From: Rhodanobacteraceae bacterium
GTDB lineage: Bacteria > Pseudomonadota > Gammaproteobacteria > Xanthomonadales > SZUA-5
Assembly: GCA_024234055.1 (NCBI GenBank)
Contig: JACKOW010000001.1
Coordinates: forward strand, 1,014,741-1,078,740
Direction of reading: 5' to 3'
Length of the DNA: 64,000 nucleotides
The position numbers and the translations under genes were made by a program. The notes under the pieces were generated by a model. That model ran no database searches. It had not been told where the DNA came from and saw only the letters and a program-made list of their open reading frames with translations. Below, one piece after another: positions 59,349 through 64,000 of the stretch. The first letter of the stretch is position 1. Each line of letters begins with the position of its first letter.

Positions 59349-60509
59349 ATGCTGGCGGCGCTGGCCTTGCTGATCAGCAGCGCGGCGCCGGCGCTGGAGC
59401 TGTGCCCTGGCGCGAGCCCGGAACCCGAATGGAATCGTGGAGCTCTCAACGATACCGCACGGATACTGGCTGGCTTGCGCGCACCGCTGGAATCGGAATT
59501 GGCCGAGCGTATCGATGCCGAGGCACTGGAGAGCCATCGGCAGACCCTGGGTCAGAGTTTCGCCAAGCTGCGCACCACCCAGATCGAGCCCGTAGCCCGC
59601 TTTGCCCGCGCCGAACTCGGCGGCCCGGAGGATTCGCCGAAGCGGATCTACTATCCCTTCAGCGGTCCTGACGCGCTGTATCTGCTGACGCTGTTCCCGG
59701 ACGTGCAGCGTTCGGTACTGACCGGCCTGGAGCCGATCGGCGACGTGCCGGACTTCACCGGCTTGCGTCCACAGGAGATCGAGGCGGGTCTGGCCGAAGT
59801 GCGGCGCTCCCTGTACGCCATCCTGTCCTTCAGCTTCTTCCGCACCAACGATCTGACCGTGGATCTGCGGCGCAGCCGCTTCTCCGGTGTCACTCCGATC
59901 CTGTTCGTGTTCCTGGCCGAAGCCGGCTATGCGGTGTTCGATGTGCGTTTCATCCTGTTGGCGCCGTCGGGACAGCTGTGTAGGGCCGATGCCAGGCTGG
60001 CGGCCAAGCCGCCCCAAGGCACCATTGCCGGCGTCGAGATCGACTACTTCCTGCCCGAGGATGCGGGCTTCAGGCGCCTCCAGTACTTCGCCGCGGACCT
60101 GGGCGACGGCGGGCTCAGTCGCACGCCGCAGTATCTGGACTACATTGCCGATTTCGATCCGCAGGCGACCTATCTGAAGAGCGCTTCGTATCTGATGTAC
60201 AAACCCTATTTCTCGCGGGTGCGCAAGCTGATCCTCGATCACAGCGAACTGGTATTGCAGGACGATTCCGGCATTCCGCATGTGTGGTTCCGCCCGGCGC
60301 TGTGGCAGGCCACCCTCTATGGCCGCTATGGCTCGCCGATCGCGCTGTTCAACAACTGGCAGCAGCCTGGCTTGCGCGAAGCCTATGCGCGGGGCGAACC
60401 GAAGCCGCTGGACTTCGGCATCGGCTACCGCCACCGCCGCAATGACAGCAATCTGCAGCTGTATCGCAAGCGCACCGAGCCTCTGGCCCAGGACGATGCG
60501 TCGCCGTGA
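59349..60509 (+). CDS. Exported protein of unknown function
   Basis: 386 aa. Signal peptide (LAALALLISSAAPALE). Mature part contains RIYYPFSGPDALYLLTLFPD, RRSLYAILSFSFFRTNDL, then a region with ATYLKSASYLMYKPYFSRVR and a late DFGIGYRHRRND. No family recognised; the tyrosine/phenylalanine-rich pattern suggests a folded periplasmic enzyme or binding protein. ATG 59349 gives the signal peptide. The stop overlaps the start of the beta-lactamase-like gene by 14 nt, so they are coupled. Confidence 0.8.
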   Translation: MLAALALLISSAAPALELCPGASPEPEWNRGALNDTARILAGLRAPLESELAERIDAEALESHRQTLGQSFAKLRTTQIEPVARFARAELGGPEDSPKRIYYPFSGPDALYLLTLFPDVQRSVLTGLEPIGDVPDFTGLRPQEIEAGLAEVRRSLYAILSFSFFRTNDLTVDLRRSRFSGVTPILFVFLAEAGYAVFDVRFILLAPSGQLCRADARLAAKPPQGTIAGVEIDYFLPEDAGFRRLQYFAADLGDGGLSRTPQYLDYIADFDPQATYLKSASYLMYKPYFSRVRKLILDHSELVLQDDSGIPHVWFRPALWQATLYGRYGSPIALFNNWQQPGLREAYARGEPKPLDFGIGYRHRRNDSNLQLYRKRTEPLAQDDASP

Positions 60510-61716
60510 CGCGCTTGCGGCGCTGGGCCTCGGCGCCTGTGCCGGGTCGCTGCGGGCCGCCGCGCCGGTCGATGGCGATCCACTGCCGGAACTGCTGAAG
60601 GCCGCGGGGCCGACGGTGCGGCGGGTGCTGGCCGACGCCCGGTCCTTCGAGCCGCAGATCATCTGGACCCGACTGGCGCCAGCGGGCGATGGCTGGCGAG
60701 TGCAGGCGCAGCATCAGTACGGTGTTCAGCGCGAGCGCTGGTTCGCGGCAGCCAGTTTCGTCAAGCTGCCGCTGGCGGCGCTGATCGGCGAGTTTCTGAG
60801 CGCGGCGCAGTTGTCGCAACAGTTGCCAGCGCTGCGACTGGTCCTGGACCGTCGCGCTGCCTGCGCGCCCTTGCCGGCTGCGGAGACAGAGGGCTGGCCC
60901 TTGCTGCGACTGTTGCGGGCGATGCTGGTGGTCAGCGACAACCGCGCCTACAACGCGCTCTATGAACTGATCGGCAGTGATGCTCTGCATCAGCGCCTGC
61001 TCGAGCTCGGTTACCGAGACTGTCGTCTAGGTGCCCGTCTGGGTTGTACGGGCCGTTCAGCGGGCAAGCTCGCCGCACGCCTGATGGGTGCCGACGGACA
61101 GTTGCGGGCAGCGACCCCTGCCATCGCCCGCGAGCGCGCGCAGCGTTTTCCGCATGGCTCGGCACTCAAGGGCCAGGCCTGGATGGAGAACGGCCTTCGC
61201 ATCGAAGCCGCCCATGACTTCAGCACATCGAACTTCATGCCGCTGCCGGATGTGCACCAGATGACGCTGGAACTGGGCAGTGGCGCTGCCGTGGGCGATC
61301 AGCCGGCCTTTGCTCTGGATCCCACGATGCGCCTGCAATTGGCTTCGATCATGCGCATGACGCCGAGTGCCTGCCCGGATCCGCAGTATCCAGCCGCCGA
61401 TTTTCATGACGACCACAGCAAGTGGCTGATGCCGGTCGATGGCGCCGGACGCCTGCCCGCATCCTTGGTCATCGCCAGCAAGAATGCCGAATCCTATGGC
61501 TACATCGGCGACAGCGCCTTCGTGCATGACACCGAGCGTGGCCTTGCCTTTGCCCTGAGTGCGGTGCTTTTCGTCGACCGCGACGGAGTACTGAACGACG
61601 GCCGCTATGCCTATCAGGAGATCGGCCGTCCATTCCTGCGTGAACTGGGATCGGCGGTGCTCGCCCACGAGCGCGCGCAGTCGATCGCACACTCAGTAGC
61701 GGTGAAGGCTGACTGA
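60496..61716 (+). CDS. Class A beta-lactamase-like serine hydrolase, Tat-type signal
   Basis: 406 aa. N-terminus MRRRDALAALGLGACAG has a twin-arginine-like signal, suggesting export in the folded state. Penicillin-binding fold motifs: S87-F-V-K90 (SxxK) and S147-D148-N149 (SDN). The third KTG motif and an omega-loop Glu are not evident (KNAESYGYIGDSA stands near the expected place), so it is uncertain that this is a true beta-lactamase; a peptidoglycan hydrolase or esterase role is possible. Overlaps the upstream exported protein by 14 nt. It is the last gene of the same-strand block that begins with lysAC. Confidence 0.82.
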   Translation: MRRRDALAALGLGACAGSLRAAAPVDGDPLPELLKAAGPTVRRVLADARSFEPQIIWTRLAPAGDGWRVQAQHQYGVQRERWFAAASFVKLPLAALIGEFLSAAQLSQQLPALRLVLDRRAACAPLPAAETEGWPLLRLLRAMLVVSDNRAYNALYELIGSDALHQRLLELGYRDCRLGARLGCTGRSAGKLAARLMGADGQLRAATPAIARERAQRFPHGSALKGQAWMENGLRIEAAHDFSTSNFMPLPDVHQMTLELGSGAAVGDQPAFALDPTMRLQLASIMRMTPSACPDPQYPAADFHDDHSKWLMPVDGAGRLPASLVIASKNAESYGYIGDSAFVHDTERGLAFALSAVLFVDRDGVLNDGRYAYQEIGRPFLRELGSAVLAHERAQSIAHSVAVKAD

Positions 61717-61751
61717 GTTAGGATGGGGCATAGCCTTCGAGGATGCCAATC

Positions 61752-62798
61752 ATGGAAAGTCCGGATCTTGATCTGCCGCCGTTGGGTTCAGGTGACAAGG
61801 TGCCGAAGGTACGCAGCTGGTGGGGTCGGGGCCTGCTGGCCCTGCTCTGTGTCTACCTGCTGGTGGTGCTGGTGCTGATGCTGTGGTGGACCGCCGAGCC
61901 GGCTCCGTTCAAGGTCCAGGCGACGGCCGAAGCCCGCGCCAAGGCGGCCGGCCAGAGAATTGTCCCGGGTTACGTCAGCGTATCGACCGTGATCAAGGTG
62001 GCCGAGACCCTGCTGGACAAGCCGGGCGGCTATCTGTCGAACGACATCGCGCCTCCCGGCGTGCTGATGGACAACATCCCGGAATGGGAGTTTGGCGCGC
62101 TGCAGCAGATCCGTGATTTCACCCTGTCCCTGCGCAATGATTTCTCGCGCTCGCAGAGCCAGTCCGAAGACGACAAGGATCTGCGCGAGGCGCAGCCGCT
62201 GTTTGCCTACAGCAACGACCACTGGATGCTGCCTTCCAGCGAGGCTCAATATCGTGAGGGTATCGAGCACCTCGAGTCCTACCTGGGTCGGCTGGCCGAC
62301 GAAGACGAGTTCAACGCCCAGTTCTACGTGCGCGCCGACAATCTGGTGTCCTGGCTGGTGCTGGTCGAGAAGCAGATGGGCTCCTTGTCGCAGCGTCTGT
62401 CGACCAGCGTCGGCCAGGTCCGGATCAACACCGATCTGGCCAACGAGGGCTCGGCGCAGCAGTCCACCCAGGCGCCAACCGTGGTGATCACGCGCACGCC
62501 GTGGATGGAGATCGACAACGTCTTCTACGAGGCCCGCGGCGCCACCTGGGCCCTGCTGCATCTGCTGAAAGCCGTGGAGCGAGACTTTCGCCCGGTGCTG
62601 CAGGACAAGAATGCGGTGATCAGCGTCAAGCAGATCATCCGCGAACTGGAAGAAGCACAGTCACCGGTGTACAGCCCGATGATTCTCAACGGCGGCGGCT
62701 ACGGTTTCTTCGCCAACCACAGCCTGGTCATGGCCAACTACATCTCCCGCGCCAACGCCGCGCTCATCGATCTGCGCAAGTTGCTGGAGCGGGGTTAG
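61752..62798 (+). CDS. DUF2333 membrane-anchored protein
   Basis: 348 aa. Short cytoplasmic N-terminus, one membrane helix (GLLALLCVYLLVVLVLMLWW, about 27-46), then a periplasmic domain with IVPGYVSVSTVIKVAETLLD, LLDKPGGYLSNDIAPPGVLMD and SPMILNGGGYGFFANHSLVMANYISRAN (in parts), all DUF2333 marks. ATG 61752 is preferred to 61743 because GAGGAT lies 8 nt upstream. Function unknown; the family is widespread in gammaproteobacteria. Confidence 0.9.
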   Translation: MESPDLDLPPLGSGDKVPKVRSWWGRGLLALLCVYLLVVLVLMLWWTAEPAPFKVQATAEARAKAAGQRIVPGYVSVSTVIKVAETLLDKPGGYLSNDIAPPGVLMDNIPEWEFGALQQIRDFTLSLRNDFSRSQSQSEDDKDLREAQPLFAYSNDHWMLPSSEAQYREGIEHLESYLGRLADEDEFNAQFYVRADNLVSWLVLVEKQMGSLSQRLSTSVGQVRINTDLANEGSAQQSTQAPTVVITRTPWMEIDNVFYEARGATWALLHLLKAVERDFRPVLQDKNAVISVKQIIRELEEAQSPVYSPMILNGGGYGFFANHSLVMANYISRANAALIDLRKLLERG

Positions 62799-62809
62799 AG
62801 CGGGTTCTT

Positions 62810-63127
62810 GGTTGTCGGTTGTCGGTTGTCGGTAAGAGCCGGTTCACGCGGAGGCGCGGAGTAGAGCGAGGCGTGCCAGACGCGCGGGCGTTTGCAGTTG
62901 TAGGTCCAGACTTGTCTGGACGCGTTTCTGCGTCAGCCAGCGCGGTCTTGCTCAGAGATCCCCGCAACCTGTCGGTCCAGACAAGTCTGAACCTACATTG
63001 GCGCGACCCACACTTGAGGAAGGCCGCGTCACGTAGCCCGCTGCGCGGCCAACGTGACCTACGCGTCTGCTGTTCTCCGCGTCTCCGCGTGAGCCCGCTC
63101 TTTCAACAACCGACAACCGACAACCGA
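62810..63127. repeat. Three nested paired-arm inverted repeats
   Basis: Outer arms: GGTTGTC units 62810-62832 and CAACCGA units 63104-63127. Middle arms: 62836-62861 and 63075-63100 (GCGGAG-rich, 23 of 26 positions pair). Inner arms: 62899-62921 and 62974-62997 (contain TCCAGACTTGTCTGGA, itself a palindrome). Each pair lies inside the previous one. A further GTCACGT/ACGTGAC hairpin lies near 63028. It occupies nearly the whole 330-nt gap 62799-63128; no gene seen. Confidence 0.88.
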
Positions 63128-63128
63128 A

Positions 63129-63914
63129 TCAATGGCGGGCTGCACCATGGCAGACCTTGAACTTGCGGCCGCTGCCGCAGGGACAGGGGTCGTTGCGGCC
63201 GGGGGTGTCGGCGGCGCGCACGGGTTGCTGTTTCAGGCCTCCGCGCTCGCGGATGGGCTGATAGTGCTTCCACAGCCGATGCGCGCCCCAGGCGGCAGCA
63301 CGCATCAGGCGCAGGCGTTCCTTGCGGGTGTAGGTGTGGGCGTCGTCGTCGCCGTCGCGGCCCAGCAATACAAAGGGCGCCAGTTCCGCGCGCAGGGCCT
63401 CGTTGCGCATCATGTCTTCCACGCCTGCCGGATCCAGCGCCAGCGCGCTGCCGGCGCCGGCTGACCAGGATCTGGCGGTGCGCTGTTCGGCCTGTTCCTC
63501 GCTCTCGCTGTCGTCGGCGGGAAAGAAGTCGAATTCGGGCAGCACTGAAGACTGATGCTCGGCGGGGTCGAGGCGCACGCGTTGCCCGACATGCGTGGCC
63601 ATGCGGAACATCCAGGCCACGGCTTCCTCGCGTTCGGACGCCCGAGCGCTGGCCAGTTCCTCGCCCAGCACCAGGGCCATCCAGCGGTCGGGCAGCGGCG
63701 GGTGGGGCAGCACGCTGAGGGCGGTCAGAAATCCGTCGAGCGCATCGAAAGCCAGCCCTCCGCGCGCGTGCACATGGCCCAGCCAGAAATCCCGCCCGGC
63801 GGCAATGTCCCGCCGGGAAAGTCCGCTGGGAAAGGATGGCAGGTCGAAATCTGCATCTTCGCTTTCGCCTGGATCCACCCGTGTGCTGCCGAGGCCAGTC
63901 TCAGTCATGGACAT
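63129..63914 (-). CDS. YecA/UPF0149-family protein with SEC-C zinc motif
   Basis: 261 aa. N-terminal YecA/YgfB-type helical domain (LDGFLTALSVLPHPPLPDRWM, about 65-85), an acidic mid-section (PADDSESEEQAEQ), and a C-terminal SEC-C motif GRNDPCPCGSGRKFKVCHG, the zinc-binding tail also found on SecA. Cytosolic; related to ribosome- or translocase-associated YecA proteins. Start uncertain: ATG 63914, ATG 63908 or TTG 63932. The last codons adjoin the nested repeat. Confidence 0.88.
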   Translation of the reverse strand: MSMTETGLGSTRVDPGESEDADFDLPSFPSGLSRRDIAAGRDFWLGHVHARGGLAFDALDGFLTALSVLPHPPLPDRWMALVLGEELASARASEREEAVAWMFRMATHVGQRVRLDPAEHQSSVLPEFDFFPADDSESEEQAEQRTARSWSAGAGSALALDPAGVEDMMRNEALRAELAPFVLLGRDGDDDAHTYTRKERLRLMRAAAWGAHRLWKHYQPIRERGGLKQQPVRAADTPGRNDPCPCGSGRKFKVCHGAARH

Positions 63915-64000
63915 CAGTTTGTCGCCCTGCAAGGTCTCTGCGCAGCATAGCGGTCAGGGCGCAGATCGCGAAAACTGAACGATAGCTCTTCGACGGGTTC

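Overview
The window is high-GC chromosomal DNA from a gammaproteobacterium, most likely of the order Lysobacterales (Xanthomonadales), perhaps Rhodanobacteraceae or a relative. The pointers are a fused aspartokinase/diaminopimelate decarboxylase, a MurL-type glutamate epimerase, IPTL-CTERM-like sorting tails, and the initiator-tRNA/rimP/nusA/infB/rbfA/truB order. I saw no phage, plasmid, CRISPR array or rRNA. The assignment rests on gene content only.

Layout. 1-1046 (minus): an ABC ATPase that runs off the left edge, a short YtrA-type GntR repressor and a small exported protein, behind a promoter with a 26-bp palindrome. 1102-3285 (minus): two C-terminal-heme cytochromes flank an FHA-GGDEF diguanylate cyclase. 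3699-6443: mutS with two repeat tracts inside the coding sequence. 6622-8349: a membrane protein and a nitroreductase that keeps the substrate-binding triad of iodotyrosine deiodinase. 8423-15824 (minus): a tight eight-gene membrane-lipid modification operon (OsmC, desaturase, FAD oxidoreductase, DUF1365, CFA-type methyltransferase, DUF2878, DUF1295, second CFA-like methyltransferase). 16212-19205: kbl, a secreted CTERM-type protein and an SDR. 19267-25514 (minus): truB, rbfA, infB, nusA and rimP, preceded by a terminator and an initiator tRNA with its own promoter. 25681-26691 (plus): gap.

26919-36228 (plus): a VolA-like lipase lipoprotein, DUF1302, DUF1329, a YCF48-type protein and an MMPL/RND transporter, probably one lipid-handling envelope system. 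37264-43135 (plus): pxpB-pxpC-pxpA, the DUF969/DUF979 membrane pair, pcp, a dienelactone hydrolase and a HIT protein, which form a pyroglutamate salvage operon. 43732-48199: metallo-beta-lactamase RNase-like protein, sulfurtransferase, NUDIX, DUF1289, FKBP. 48434-49862: pspABC behind a sigma-54 promoter. 50038-53200: small envelope proteins, PhzF and a second CTERM protein. 53427-61716 (plus): lysAC fusion, murL, an amino-acid permease, an exported protein and a beta-lactamase-like protein. 61752-63914: DUF2333 and a YecA/SEC-C protein.

The most unusual signal is not a gene. At least nine places carry paired inverted arrays of short tandem units (7-9 bp; unit sequence differs from locus to locus) separated by a unique loop. 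The purine/G-rich arm is always first and the pyrimidine/C-rich arm second. One element sits inside mutS with 8-bp units, so a unit gain or loss would shift the frame. Another locus (62810-63127) is three such elements nested inside each other. A separate 134-bp element with 31-bp imperfect inverted ends abuts a stop codon at 43732 and has a half-copy at 36444.
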